Shown here one piece after another: positions 10,332 through 18,431 of a DNA stretch of 64,000 nucleotides. The notes under the pieces are model-generated. The model saw only the letters and a list, made by a program, of their open reading frames with translations. It did no database searches and was not told where the DNA came from. Source of the stretch: an uncultured Desulfomicrobiaceae bacterium (lineage in GTDB: Bacteria; Desulfobacterota; Desulfovibrionia; Desulfovibrionales; Desulfomicrobiaceae); assembly GCA_937989665.1 (NCBI GenBank), contig CALKRN010000009.1, positions 1 to 64,000 on the forward strand, read 5' to 3'. The translations under genes were made by a program, and so were the position numbers. Positions within the stretch are counted from its first letter, which is position 1. Each line of letters starts with the position of its first letter.

Positions 10332-11141
10332 ATGCAAAGTGGAGTGCAAATAGAGCGAGGGGTGGGGCCTGTGGTCCAGGATCCAGGAGGGCTCACCGGT
10401 CAACCCGTGGATATAGGACAGAATCTGGGGGGTCTTCCCGTCAGCGGAGGGGTGCCAGAATTTGATTTTTGGCACATGGTATCCAATGCCACTTGGGTCG
10501 TGCAGGGGGTACTCATCCTTCTTGTCATCATGTCTTTGATTAGCTGGTCGATTATCTTTTTCAAAGTGATCCAGCTAAACCTCTATCGTCTGCGCACCCT
10601 CCGGGAGCGGGAGCTCTTTTTGGGGGCAGCCAATTTGGCCGATGGGGTGCAGATCTTGCGCGAACAATCGGGCTCCTGCCTCTATCCTGTGGCCAAGCTT
10701 GGGATTGCGGAGCTCAAACGCTTGGAGAAATCCACGATCCATCCCAATCTCAAGTTCCGGGTGGCCGGGGAAAACCTCCAGCGAACCCTTCAGCAAGGCG
10801 TGCAAGGGGTCATCACCGAGCTCTCGCGAACCATGGCATTTTTGGCCACTTGCGCCAATGCCTCGCCGTTCATTGGCCTTTTTGGGACGGTATGGGGTAT
10901 TCTCAATTCGTTTCACGCCATTGGTCAGATGAAAACTGCCGCCTTGGCCGCGGTGGCTCCAGGCATCTCCGAGGCCCTGGTCGCCACGGCCATTGGTCTG
11001 GGCGTGGCCATTCCTGCCTCTCTTGCGTACAACACCTTTACCGGCATGTTGGGGACGATCCAGTCTCACATGGAACATTTCAGCGTCGATTTCCTCAACC
11101 GCGCCCAGTTGGAGCTCCCCTGGCTCGGGAAGCGGGAGTAG
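10332..11141 (+). CDS. tolQ: TolQ / ExbB-type proton channel
   Basis: A 269-residue inner-membrane protein, first gene of a complete Tol-Pal set. One helix lies near residues 58-80 ([20 protein letters not shown]). Two more in the C-terminal half include [15 protein letters not shown] and [20 protein letters not shown], the conserved ExbB/TolQ proton-channel helices. With TolR it converts proton motive force into motion of TolA. The ATG at 10332 gives a polar leader of about 50 residues, longer than usual, and the ribosome site is weak. A start at one of the GTG codons between 10362 and 10455 is possible. Confidence 0.93.
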   Translation: MQSGVQIERGVGPVVQDPGGLTGQPVDIGQNLGGLPVSGGVPEFDFWHMVSNATWVVQGVLILLVIMSLISWSIIFFKVIQLNLYRLRTLRERELFLGAANLADGVQILREQSGSCLYPVAKLGIAELKRLEKSTIHPNLKFRVAGENLQRTLQQGVQGVITELSRTMAFLATCANASPFIGLFGTVWGILNSFHAIGQMKTAALAAVAPGISEALVATAIGLGVAIPASLAYNTFTGMLGTIQSHMEHFSVDFLNRAQLELPWLGKRE

Positions 11142-11144
11142 ACT

Positions 11145-11549
11145 ATGCAAGTCCATCGTGGCGGACTTATTGCCGAGATCAACGTGACGCCCTTTGTGGA
11201 CGTCATGCTGGTCCTACTCATTATTTTCATGGTGACGGCGCCAATGCTCACCCAAGGCGTGGAAGTGGATTTGCCAGAGACCAAGACCGTCGAGACCTTG
11301 CCGGAAGATAGCGAGGCGATTGTCCTTCATGTGCGCAAAGATGGCACAGTGAAGCTCGACAAATACCCAGTGGAACTCCCCAATTTAGCAGGACAACTGC
11401 GGCGTATGGGGCTTACCAAAGATCGGATGTTGTATCTCCAAGCCGACAAGGAAGTCCCTTACGGTGTAGTGGTCAAAGTCATGGCCGAAATTCGTGCTGC
11501 CGGGCTCCAGAAACTCGGGGTGGTGGCCGAACCCGAAGATGCCAAGTAG
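11145..11549 (+). CDS. tolR: TolR / ExbD-type protein
   Basis: A 134-residue protein with one N-terminal membrane helix. [20 protein letters not shown] contains the conserved transmembrane Asp that takes part in proton transfer. The periplasmic part [20 protein letters not shown] and the C-terminal [20 protein letters not shown] are typical of ExbD/TolR. It starts 3 bases after tolQ. It forms the inner-membrane motor with TolQ and couples to TolA. Confidence 0.95.
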   Translation: MQVHRGGLIAEINVTPFVDVMLVLLIIFMVTAPMLTQGVEVDLPETKTVETLPEDSEAIVLHVRKDGTVKLDKYPVELPNLAGQLRRMGLTKDRMLYLQADKEVPYGVVVKVMAEIRAAGLQKLGVVAEPEDAK

Positions 11550-11561
11550 GCCCGTGCGACT

Positions 11562-12509
11562 GTGAATATTTTGCGTCCGTTGAGTGCCCTGCTCTCTGTG
11601 GGGCTGCATGTCGTTGTCCTGGTGGTGGCCATGTGGGCCCCGACAGGGCGGCAGGTGCGTATTGATCTCGATCGCCCAGTGTATGAGGTGAGTCTCTTGG
11701 GTGCTCCTGCTAAGGCGGGGGCCGGGAGTCGGGTCAAGCCCGCGCCCGCACCCGCCCCAGAGCCTGTGGCTAAGGTGCAGCCAAAACCTGCACCTGCGGC
11801 GCCCGAGACTCCCCCAAAAGCCCTGAAGAAGGAGATCCCAAAAGAAGCGGTCGCTCTTCCCGCAGAGAATGCCACCAAAGTGGCCGCCAAAGAGGAACCC
11901 AAGAAAGAGGAGCCTCGACGCGAGGCATCTAAACAAGAAGAGGCCAAGCGAGAAGAACCTGCCCCAAAAACACCTCCTGCGTCAGCCAATGCCACGAGGG
12001 CTACAAACGCTACGGTAAAAAATGCCCCTGATACCAAGAATGCCACCAAGAGTGCCCAAGATATTTTAGCGGAAGCGTTGCAAAGCGCTCGGAAAGAGGC
12101 TGGAGTCAAAGGCGGGACAGGGACAAGTGGCGACGCCCTGCAGGCAGCCTTGGCGGAAGTGCGGGGTAGTGTTGGCGCCGGTGCGGGTACGGGCACTGGG
12201 GCAGGGACGGGTGACGGAACCGGTGAAGGTGCTGGAGGGGGCGGCGGTGGTGGCTATGCGCAGCAGGCCGCGGCTATTATTCGCCCCAATTGGCGCTTCC
12301 CTCGCATCGGATCGATTGATATGGTCGCCACTGTGGAGCTCACGGTGGCGCCCAATGGCAAGATTTTGGCGGCAAGGCTGCTCCAGAGTTCAGGTCGCGC
12401 GGATTACGATGCCTCGGTGCTGCGGGCCATTCAGGATACGGCGGAATTACCACCTTTGCCAGCAGGACTAGGTCCAAAGATTGTCATTACATTTCATAGT
12501 TTAGAATAG
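11562..12509 (+). CDS. tolA: TolA / TonB C-terminal domain protein
   Basis: A 315-residue periplasm-spanning protein. A membrane anchor lies at residues 5-24 (LSALLSVGLHVVVLVVAMWA). It is followed by a Pro/Lys/Ala/Glu-rich linker (about 50-190), a Gly-rich stretch (about 205-230), and a folded TonB/TolA C-terminal domain beginning YAQQAAAIIRPNWRFP and ending in ILAARLLQSSG and ALPPLPAGL-like segments. It transmits motor energy to TolB and Pal. The start is GTG. Context between tolR and tolB identifies it as TolA rather than TonB. Confidence 0.92.
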   Translation: MNILRPLSALLSVGLHVVVLVVAMWAPTGRQVRIDLDRPVYEVSLLGAPAKAGAGSRVKPAPAPAPEPVAKVQPKPAPAAPETPPKALKKEIPKEAVALPAENATKVAAKEEPKKEEPRREASKQEEAKREEPAPKTPPASANATRATNATVKNAPDTKNATKSAQDILAEALQSARKEAGVKGGTGTSGDALQAALAEVRGSVGAGAGTGTGAGTGDGTGEGAGGGGGGGYAQQAAAIIRPNWRFPRIGSIDMVATVELTVAPNGKILAARLLQSSGRADYDASVLRAIQDTAELPPLPAGLGPKIVITFHSLE

Positions 12510-12535
12510 TTTATGGTTTTTGAGAGGAGAAACCT

Positions 12536-13855
12536 GTGCGTCTTCTTCCAGCTCTTTTGCTCTGTGTCCTTGTTCTCTGCCCTCGGTGGGGGATGGCGGG
12601 TGATGTCTTAACAGTAGATATCTATGGCCCTGGTCAGACGAAGGTGAATCTTTTCATCGCTGACCCCCTTCCCCGGGAAGCCTCAGTGCCGCTGTCTGCG
12701 GTGCCGGAAAACGCCCCGGCGACCCTGCAGCAGTACATCCAGAGTTTTTGCGCCTTCTTACCGTTTTTTGCGATGGTGCCCGGGCGGGATGTTGTCGGTG
12801 GGCCTTCACCAGGTGGTTATCTTGCGCAGCAGATTGATTTTGGTCGCTTTAAATTGTCGCGGGTGGACGTCTTGGTCACTGCGGCGTGGCAGCCTCAACA
12901 TGCTGGCCTTGGGGATGTGGAGCTGCGTGCCTTTGAAGTCTTCAGCGGTCGGCTCATTATAGGGCGTGGCTATACGGTGCAGAATCGGCAGCAACTGCCC
13001 GAGGTGGCGGCCCGGTTCTGTGCCGATTTGATGGAGGCCCTCACCGGTCGGGGGGATTTTTTCCGCTCCAACCTCGCCTTTGTGAAACGCGATGGCCAAC
13101 GAAAACAAATCTTCATGTCCACGGCCCAAGGGGTGGGAGTTCAGCAGATTACCAACCTGGATGGGGTGTGCATGAGCCCGTCATGGTCGCATGATGGCCA
13201 GCGGCTTGTATTTGCTTTTCTCGACCAAAAGGGGCATTCCATCTGCGAGTGGAACCGTCAGACGCGGGAATTGCGTCGTTTTCGGATGCCCGGTTCCACG
13301 GTGATTTCGCCGGCGTTCACTGCTCGGGGGACGATCGCCGTGGCCCTGGATATGGGAGGCAGCCCGGATATCTACGAACTCAACGCAGACTTTTCCATCG
13401 CCCGGGTCCTTGAACAGCATTGGGGGATTGACGTTTCGCCTGATTTTGATGCCAGTGGGACGAAAATGGTATTTGTCTCCAATAGGCTGGGGAACCCGCA
13501 TGTCTTCGTGAAGGACCTCGCGTCCGGGAGCCTGGCCCGGGTTTCTTTCGAGGGCAAGTACAACACGGCGCCTTCTATCAGTCCTGATGGCAAGCTCGTG
13601 GTCTATTCGCATATGATCGGTGGTCAGCATAAGCTTTTTCTGGCGGATCTAGCTTCAGGAGTGGAGCGGCAATTGACTTTTGGGCCAGGCAATGATGAAG
13701 ATGCTTCCTGGTCCCCTGATGGATATTTTATCGCCTTTTCCTCGAACCGTGCCGGTGGGTATCAGATTTATGTTACTACGAAGCACGGGGATGAACCCAT
13801 TTTGATCCCAACCGGACCAGGAGAGAGTTTCGCTCCGGCCTGGGGGAAATTATAG
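12536..13855 (+). CDS. tolB: Tol-Pal system beta-propeller protein TolB
   Basis: A 439-residue periplasmic protein. The signal peptide is at residues 1-21 (LLPALLLCVLVLCPRWGMAG). An alpha/beta N-terminal domain follows to about residue 165. A beta-propeller carries repeats such as SPSWSHDGQRLVFAF, SPDFDASGTKMVFVSN, APSISPDGKLVVYS and DASWSPDGYFIAFSSNR. TolB docks on Pal and is contacted by TolA during cell-envelope constriction. Start GTG with GAGAGGAG upstream. Confidence 0.95.
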   Translation: MRLLPALLLCVLVLCPRWGMAGDVLTVDIYGPGQTKVNLFIADPLPREASVPLSAVPENAPATLQQYIQSFCAFLPFFAMVPGRDVVGGPSPGGYLAQQIDFGRFKLSRVDVLVTAAWQPQHAGLGDVELRAFEVFSGRLIIGRGYTVQNRQQLPEVAARFCADLMEALTGRGDFFRSNLAFVKRDGQRKQIFMSTAQGVGVQQITNLDGVCMSPSWSHDGQRLVFAFLDQKGHSICEWNRQTRELRRFRMPGSTVISPAFTARGTIAVALDMGGSPDIYELNADFSIARVLEQHWGIDVSPDFDASGTKMVFVSNRLGNPHVFVKDLASGSLARVSFEGKYNTAPSISPDGKLVVYSHMIGGQHKLFLADLASGVERQLTFGPGNDEDASWSPDGYFIAFSSNRAGGYQIYVTTKHGDEPILIPTGPGESFAPAWGKL

Positions 13856-13901
13856 GCAGTTGGTATTTTTATTCACTTCACGTTTTTCGAAGGAGGAAGT
13901 T

Positions 13902-14414
13902 ATGAAACGTTTTGGACTGCTTGGAGTCGCATTGCTTGCCATGGGGTTGATGGTCGCTGGTGGTTGCGCCAAAAAAGTAAGCTCCACGCCGGCGGGCGCT
14001 TCGGCAACGGCTTCCACTGGTGGGGCCGGGGCCCAGGGTGGCCTTTCTGAGGCCGAGCGCCAGAAGATGATGGCCATCGAGAAGATCCAGGCCAATCGCA
14101 TTTATTTTGCGTTTGATTCCAGCGAGCTCACCCAGGAATCTCGCCAGATCCTCACGGAGAAGGCCGGGCTGCTCAAGGCCAATCCCTCCATCAAGTTGGT
14201 GGTGGAAGGCCACTGCGACGAGCGGGGGACCAACGAATACAACATGGCCTTGGGTGAGCGTCGTGCCCGTGCTGCCAAGGATTTCCTGGTGCTCTCCGGT
14301 GTGGATGCTGGTCGGATCCAGACCATCAGCTACGGTGAAGAGCGTCCGGTGTGCACAGAGTCTAATGAGGCCTGCTGGTCCAAGAACCGCCGCGACGAGT
14401 TCCGCGCGCAGTAA
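13902..14414 (+). CDS. pal: Peptidoglycan-associated lipoprotein Pal
   Basis: A 170-residue outer-membrane lipoprotein. The signal ends in the lipobox VAGGC with lipidated Cys22. A short Ala/Ser/Gly tether precedes an OmpA-like domain with IYFAFDSSELTQESRQILTE, VEGHCDERGTNEYNMALGER, the peptidoglycan (diaminopimelate) binding residues Asp and Arg, and GVDAGRIQTISYGEERP. The ATG at 13902 follows GAAGGAGGAAG. It is the last gene of the tol operon and is followed by a terminator. Confidence 0.97.
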   Translation: MKRFGLLGVALLAMGLMVAGGCAKKVSSTPAGASATASTGGAGAQGGLSEAERQKMMAIEKIQANRIYFAFDSSELTQESRQILTEKAGLLKANPSIKLVVEGHCDERGTNEYNMALGERRARAAKDFLVLSGVDAGRIQTISYGEERPVCTESNEACWSKNRRDEFRAQ

Positions 14415-14706
14415 TTGTCCGTATCTCGGGATGAGCGAGGGGCTGGCAGAGGACCTGCCAGCCCTTTGTGTTTCTGAGGTGATGCGCACGGGAGAAGAGG
14501 CACTGCGGGCCCTATGCGCATCGTGTCCCGTTTTGCCGCGGCTCATGCGCCTTGGCCAGGAGGTCCGTGCACAATGCGGTGCTGTGTCCCGTTTCCGCTG
14601 TTTCTTTGCCTCGTGGGGGGCTTTAACTGAGACTCACTTCGCTTGTGTTCCGTTTTGCGTCTGTGCCATCCAGCTCGCGTCAGCACGGCAGGTCACGACA
14701 CCCACA
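14415..14706. other. Region between pal and the SRPBCC gene
   Basis: After the terminator I see no gene. The stretch contains the motif GTGTCCCGTTT at 14523 and 14584 and a variant GTGTTCCGTTT at 14645, each 61 bases apart. The sequence between the motifs is not repeated. Confidence 0.5.
14440..14474 (+). terminator. Terminator of the tol-pal operon
   Basis: GGGCTGGCAG (14440-14449), loop AGGAC, CTGCCAGCCC (14455-14464), then TTTGTGTTTC. The stem is strong and the T-run interrupted. Confidence 0.75.
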
Positions 14707-15171
14707 TTATTCCATGGACCCAAAGCGTTCTCGGAGTGTCTGGGCCCGGTGATCGAAGATGGCCTCAAGTCGCGGTCGCACATAGCTGCGCTCAAGGATA
14801 TTTCCCAGCACCCCCAACCCAAGTCCATAATGCACGCGGTCGGTCATGCGCGCTCCGTTGGGGATGCGCTCAAAGACATGGAGATGGTGCCAAAAGCGAA
14901 AGGGCCCGAAGCGTTGTTCGTCAACGAAGGAGCGTTGTTCTTCGACGTGGGTGATTTCCGTAATCCAACGTACAGAAAAAAGTGGGCCGAGACGGATGCG
15001 GTACTCGATGATCTGGCCGGCAAACATCCGTTCTGGCAAAGCGCAGCGGATGTCGAAGTACAACCAATCCGGTGTAATGCAACCCAAATTAGCGGGAGTA
15101 GAGAAGAACTCCCAGGCCTGGTCGAGTTCAATGGGGAGGTCCTGGATTCGTTCAAGGCGAAACAGTCGCAT
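14707..15171 (-). CDS. SRPBCC-fold ligand-binding protein
   Basis: A 154-residue protein resembling the polyketide-cyclase / cell-division-inhibitor-like branch of the SRPBCC (START-like) superfamily. It begins MRLFRLERIQDLPIELDQAW and FFSTPANLGCITP, continues with EYRIRLGPLFSVRWITEITH and FGPFRFWHHLHVFE, and ends RPRLEAIFDHRAQTLRERF, the long C-terminal helix. Such proteins bind hydrophobic ligands in a helix-grip cavity; the ligand here is unknown. It stands alone, divergent from sufC. Confidence 0.8.
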   Translation of the reverse strand: MRLFRLERIQDLPIELDQAWEFFSTPANLGCITPDWLYFDIRCALPERMFAGQIIEYRIRLGPLFSVRWITEITHVEEQRSFVDEQRFGPFRFWHHLHVFERIPNGARMTDRVHYGLGLGVLGNILERSYVRPRLEAIFDHRAQTLRERFGSME

Positions 15172-15492
15172 GGCGCACCCCTGCAGGAGACGGCGTTTCT
15201 GGATAAAGCCAGAGGATGGGCTGCCCCGAAGCGATGGCTGAGGTTAGGGGAAACCTGCGGTCCCTCCATCTGTCAAGGGCTGTGCCTAACAATAGGATAA
15301 TGCCCTCTGGTGGTCCATGGGGCTTTTTTGTCTCCCCGCCTTTGGGTGTTGGCCGATGTCTTTCTGCGCAGTATTCTTGGGGAGGCCTCGTTGGGGCTCT
15401 TGAGCGGCTGGACTTTCCCCAGAACCTCGTCTAACCGCCCTTTACCCTTGGGATATCCCAGGGAAGTCCCCTACTCAAGGAAGGATGGTGCT
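15172..15492. other. Divergent intergenic region upstream of sufC
   Basis: No gene is apparent. The region must hold the promoters of the SRPBCC gene and the suf pair. The clearest element is a 12-bp palindrome at 15449-15460, close to sufC. Confidence 0.5.
15449..15460. promoter_or_regulatory. Palindrome TGGGATATCCCA upstream of sufC
   Basis: A perfect 12-bp palindrome, 32 bases before the sufC ATG. It extends to about nine pairs per arm if a G-T wobble is allowed (CCCT on the left, AGGG on the right). It could be an operator for a dimeric regulator of Fe-S cluster assembly. It does not match the IscR consensus I know. Confidence 0.4.
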
Positions 15493-16260
15493 ATGCTTCG
15501 TATTGAAAATCTCCACGTGCGCGTCGGTGGGAAGGAGGTTTTGCGGGGAATCCACCTCGTCATCGAAGAGGGAGAAACGTTCATCCTCTTTGGCCCCAAT
15601 GGTTCGGGCAAGACGACGCTGCTGATGACCCTCATGGGCTTTTCGGGATACGAGGTCACGGAAGGGCGGATTCTTTTCAAAGGGGAAGATATTACCCATC
15701 TTCCTACCTATGAACGGGCACGACGGGGGATCGGTATGTCATTTCAGCGTCCGCCAACCATCCATGGGCTCTCCACGCGCAGTCTCGTGCAGTTGTGCGC
15801 TCGGGGACGGGCGGTGGATGTCGAGGCCTTGGCCCGGCGGGTCCACTTCGAGCATTTTCTGGATCGGGACATCAACGCCGGGTTCTCGGGCGGGGAAATC
15901 AAGCGTTCGGAGTTGTTGCAACTCATGGCCCAAGAACCCAGCCTCGTCCTTTTTGACGAGCCGGAGTCTGGGGTAGATTTGGAGAACATGGCCCTCATTG
16001 GTCGTACTGTGCGGGCGCTGCTCGATAAAACGATAGATCCGTCGCCTGAGATGAGCATGCGCGATCTGCGGCGGCGCAATACGACTTCAGGTCTTATTAT
16101 TACGCATACCGGCTATATCCTCGATTACGTCAATGCCGATCGCGGCCAAGTGCTGTACCAAGGGGTGTTATGTTGTGATACCCGTCCTACCCGGCCACGA
16201 GATATTTTGGATCATATCTCCAAGTATGGCTATAAGGAGTGCATCCGATGCTTCAACTAA
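15493..16260 (+). CDS. sufC: Fe-S assembly ATPase SufC (minimal SUF-type)
   Basis: A 255-residue ABC ATPase. Walker A is LFGPNGSGKTTLL, the signature FSGGEIKRSELLQ, Walker B LVLFDEPESGVDLEN, and the switch His lies in GLIITHTGYI. These variants (EIKRSE, PESGVD) are diagnostic for SufC rather than transporters. With its SufB/D-type partner it builds Fe-S clusters in the cytoplasm. The ATG at 15493 was chosen over the upstream open frame because the SufC fold starts MLRIENLHVRV. Its 3' end overlaps the partner gene by 13 bases. Confidence 0.93.
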   Translation: MLRIENLHVRVGGKEVLRGIHLVIEEGETFILFGPNGSGKTTLLMTLMGFSGYEVTEGRILFKGEDITHLPTYERARRGIGMSFQRPPTIHGLSTRSLVQLCARGRAVDVEALARRVHFEHFLDRDINAGFSGGEIKRSELLQLMAQEPSLVLFDEPESGVDLENMALIGRTVRALLDKTIDPSPEMSMRDLRRRNTTSGLIITHTGYILDYVNADRGQVLYQGVLCCDTRPTRPRDILDHISKYGYKECIRCFN

Positions 16261-17426
16261 AAGCCCCACTGGTGGATCTCAATAGTTTTGTTTTTCGGGG
16301 CAAGACTTCAGTTCCCCTGGAGGATCCGAGCGCTTTGGACTCTACGGACAAGAAGCAGCTTCGGATGGTGGGCGTTGATGTGGAATCGACTCGGGCGGGG
16401 ACATTCTTGCAGTTTGATCATGCGCCAGTGCATTGCTCTTCAGCCCGCGCAGGGGTGGAGGTCCTCGGTATCCAGCAGGCATTGGAACGCTATGCCGGCT
16501 TAAGGGAATATTTTTGGCGCGCCATTGACCCTCAGGCGGATGAGTTTACGCAGGCTGCGTTTCAGGAACCGCTCCATGGAGGCTATTATATTCGGGTCCA
16601 TCCTGGGGTGCGGGTCACGGAACCGGTGCAGACCTGCCTTTTTATCAAAGGCGACGGTGTGGGACAAAACGTTCACAATATCGTGGTCGTGGAGGAAGGG
16701 GCCGAGGTTCATATCATCACCGGGTGCGCCACGGCCCATGGAGTAAACTCTGCCCTTCATCTTGGCATCTCTGAATTTTACATCAAGCGTGGTGCAAAAC
16801 TGACCTTCACCATGGTCCACCAATGGGGCAAAGAGGTGGCAGTTCGCCCCCGTACCGTAGGAATTGTGGAAGAAAATGGCGTCTTCTTGAGCAATTACGT
16901 CCTGCTCAAGGAGGTTCGATCGGTGCAATCGTATCCGACGATTTTCCTCAACGGACCGGGGGCAGTGGCCCGGTTCAATTCGGTCATTGTGGCGCCCAAG
17001 GGTTCGCATGTGGACACGGGCAATCGCATTGTCCTTGCGGCCCCAGGGACGCGGGGGGAGATTGTCTCCCGGACCATCACCATCGGCGGCACGATTGTCG
17101 CTCGGGGGGAGATCATCGGGGATGCCGTCCCTTCGCGGGGCCATTTGGAGTGCAAAGGGCTCATTTTAGGAGAAGGCGGGATTATTCATGCCATTCCTGA
17201 GCTACGGGGTACACGCCCGGGGGTCGAGCTCTCCCATGAGGCGGCAGTCGGCAAGATCGCCCAAGAAGCCATCGAGTACCTGATGGCGCGGGGGCTTGAC
17301 GAGGAAGAGGCCACCGCCACCATCGTGCGTGGGTTCCTCAATGTGGAGATTATGGGCTTGCCGCAGGAACTCCGCGAGTCCATTGATGCCACCATCGCCA
17401 CCTTGGACAGTGCTGACGCCATGTAA
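16248..17426 (+). CDS. SufB/SufD-family Fe-S scaffold protein
   Basis: A 392-residue SufBD protein and the only scaffold-type subunit next to sufC. The body shows YYIRVHPGVRVTEPVQTCLF, EGAEVHIITGCAT, the beta-helix segment HVDTGNRIVLAAPGTRGEI and SRTITIGGTIVARGEIIGDA. The C-terminal SHEAAVGKIAQEAIEYLMAR and GLDEEEATATIVRGFL match the SufC-interacting helices. It is shorter than E. coli SufB (495). Sulfur-donor genes (sufS, sufE) are not adjacent. TAAGGAG sits 8 bases before the ATG. The arrangement resembles the minimal SmsC-SmsB type. Confidence 0.9.
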   Translation: MLQLKAPLVDLNSFVFRGKTSVPLEDPSALDSTDKKQLRMVGVDVESTRAGTFLQFDHAPVHCSSARAGVEVLGIQQALERYAGLREYFWRAIDPQADEFTQAAFQEPLHGGYYIRVHPGVRVTEPVQTCLFIKGDGVGQNVHNIVVVEEGAEVHIITGCATAHGVNSALHLGISEFYIKRGAKLTFTMVHQWGKEVAVRPRTVGIVEENGVFLSNYVLLKEVRSVQSYPTIFLNGPGAVARFNSVIVAPKGSHVDTGNRIVLAAPGTRGEIVSRTITIGGTIVARGEIIGDAVPSRGHLECKGLILGEGGIIHAIPELRGTRPGVELSHEAAVGKIAQEAIEYLMARGLDEEEATATIVRGFLNVEIMGLPQELRESIDATIATLDSADAM

Positions 17427-17875
17427 TGGCAGGATTTCGTGCGCACCTTGGCTGTGGGCTGCTTGTGGGGGGCGGCGCGTGGTATGTTCTGCGTGCCGCC
17501 CAAGTATTTGATCCATCGCCGCCCCTATTGGCGGCATTGGCGGCATGCGTTGCCTTAGGTTCACTTTTTCCTGATGTGGACACGGATTCCAAGGCCCGGC
17601 GATGGTTTTACGCGGCCTTGTTCGGGCTTGATGCCGTCTTGTTGGCAAGGGGCCAGGTCCATTGGGCCGCCCTCCTGGGCCTGGTGGCCATGCTGCCGGC
17701 CATGGGGGCTCATCGAGGCTGGACTCACCGCCTCTGGGCTGCCTTTCTGGTGCCCTTGACCCTCCTTGGTGCTGCGGCCTGGTTGTTTGGGTGGGAGCCT
17801 GTCCATTTGGTCCCCTACTATGGGGCAGTGGTGGTTGGCTATATTTCGCACCTTGTCGTCGATCGGTTGCTGTGA
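17426..17875 (+). CDS. YdjM-like membrane-bound metal-dependent hydrolase (DUF457)
   Basis: A 149-residue polytopic membrane protein. Hydrophobic segments lie at about residues 8-28, 33-48, 60-75, 80-95, 103-122 and 128-146. The conserved polar motifs are HLGCGLL near the start, LFPDVDTDSKARR, AHRGWTHRLWAA and ISHLVVDRLL, the His/Asp set of the DUF457/YdjM family. It overlaps the suf gene stop by one base (TAATG), so it is probably co-transcribed. Its function is unknown. Confidence 0.82.
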   Translation: MAGFRAHLGCGLLVGGGAWYVLRAAQVFDPSPPLLAALAACVALGSLFPDVDTDSKARRWFYAALFGLDAVLLARGQVHWAALLGLVAMLPAMGAHRGWTHRLWAAFLVPLTLLGAAAWLFGWEPVHLVPYYGAVVVGYISHLVVDRLL

Positions 17876-18306
17876 GCACGCCCTGGCGTTGGTCTCCCCT
17901 TGGGGGCGAGCGCCCCTCTCGACTTGTCCATCGTCCTTGGAGCGTCCTTGGCGCCTTCGCCCATCTGGCCCAGCCCCATTGGGCGGAAAATCATCCCTGC
18001 TGCGTTGTGGATTGGTCCCTTGGGCGTGTCTTGTGGGGAGCAAAGTCCATTGCGCGCATCGGTCAGCTCCTCGCCGAAGGCGGCTCGTCAGATCGGCAAG
18101 ATCGGCATCCTCGACGCCGTGCTCCCCGTCGGGCAGATTCTCCCAGAGGTGGTCGGCTCGTCAGGGGTGCCCCGTTGCTTCGCATTGGCCCAGGGTGTCT
18201 TGCCAACCTTGACCTCGGAGACACGCCCGCCGAGGGGAGCCCCGTTGCCTACATCGGCCTAGGGAACCTCCTGGTTTTGGGGAGTCTTGCTGCAGCCCCG
18301 TTGTAA
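17872..18306 (+). CDS. Possible 144-residue protein, or remnant
   Basis: A GTG overlapping the stop of the YdjM-like gene (GTGA) opens a 144-codon frame. The first 70 codons (for example VDWSLGRVLWGAKSIARIGQ) and the last 35 (LDLGDTPAEGSPVAYIGLGN) have G/C-rich third positions, as neighbouring genes do. The middle, reading DRHPRRRAPRRADSPRGG, is Arg/Pro-rich as if out of frame. The +1 frame there reads IGKIGILDAVLPVGQILPEV with a much better codon pattern. Either this is a real but unrecognised protein or a gene broken by two compensating frameshifts. No family is recognised. The 3' end runs through a direct repeat. Confidence 0.3.
   Translation: MSTPWRWSPLGGERPSRLVHRPWSVLGAFAHLAQPHWAENHPCCVVDWSLGRVLWGAKSIARIGQLLAEGGSSDRQDRHPRRRAPRRADSPRGGRLVRGAPLLRIGPGCLANLDLGDTPAEGSPVAYIGLGNLLVLGSLAAAPL
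18261..18295 (+). repeat. 35-bp direct repeat, copy 1
   Basis: Begins AGGGAACCTCCTGG and ends GTCTTGCTGCAG. It is identical over 35 bases to the copy at 18335-18369; the start-to-start distance is 74 bases. It overlaps the end of the doubtful frame at 17872-18306. Confidence 0.95.
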
Positions 18307-18431
18307 TAGACGTCCAGGATGTCTTCTGGACCGCAGGGAACCTCCTGGTTTTGGGGAGTCTTGCTGCAGTGCATGGGGGGCCTTCGGCCCTGCATTGGAG
18401 CTGGCGGTGGAGGAATTCCTTGGGCCGTTGG
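18307..18431. other. Non-coding stretch with repeat copy 2
   Basis: No gene is seen. It contains the second 35-bp repeat copy and a GC-rich GGGGGGCCTTCGGCCC hairpin (about 18374-18390) before the 3' end of the converging J-domain gene. Confidence 0.5.
18335..18369 (+). repeat. 35-bp direct repeat, copy 2
   Basis: Exact second copy of the repeat at 18261-18295. The 39 bases between the copies are unrelated to the flanks. No third copy was noticed in the window. Confidence 0.95.
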
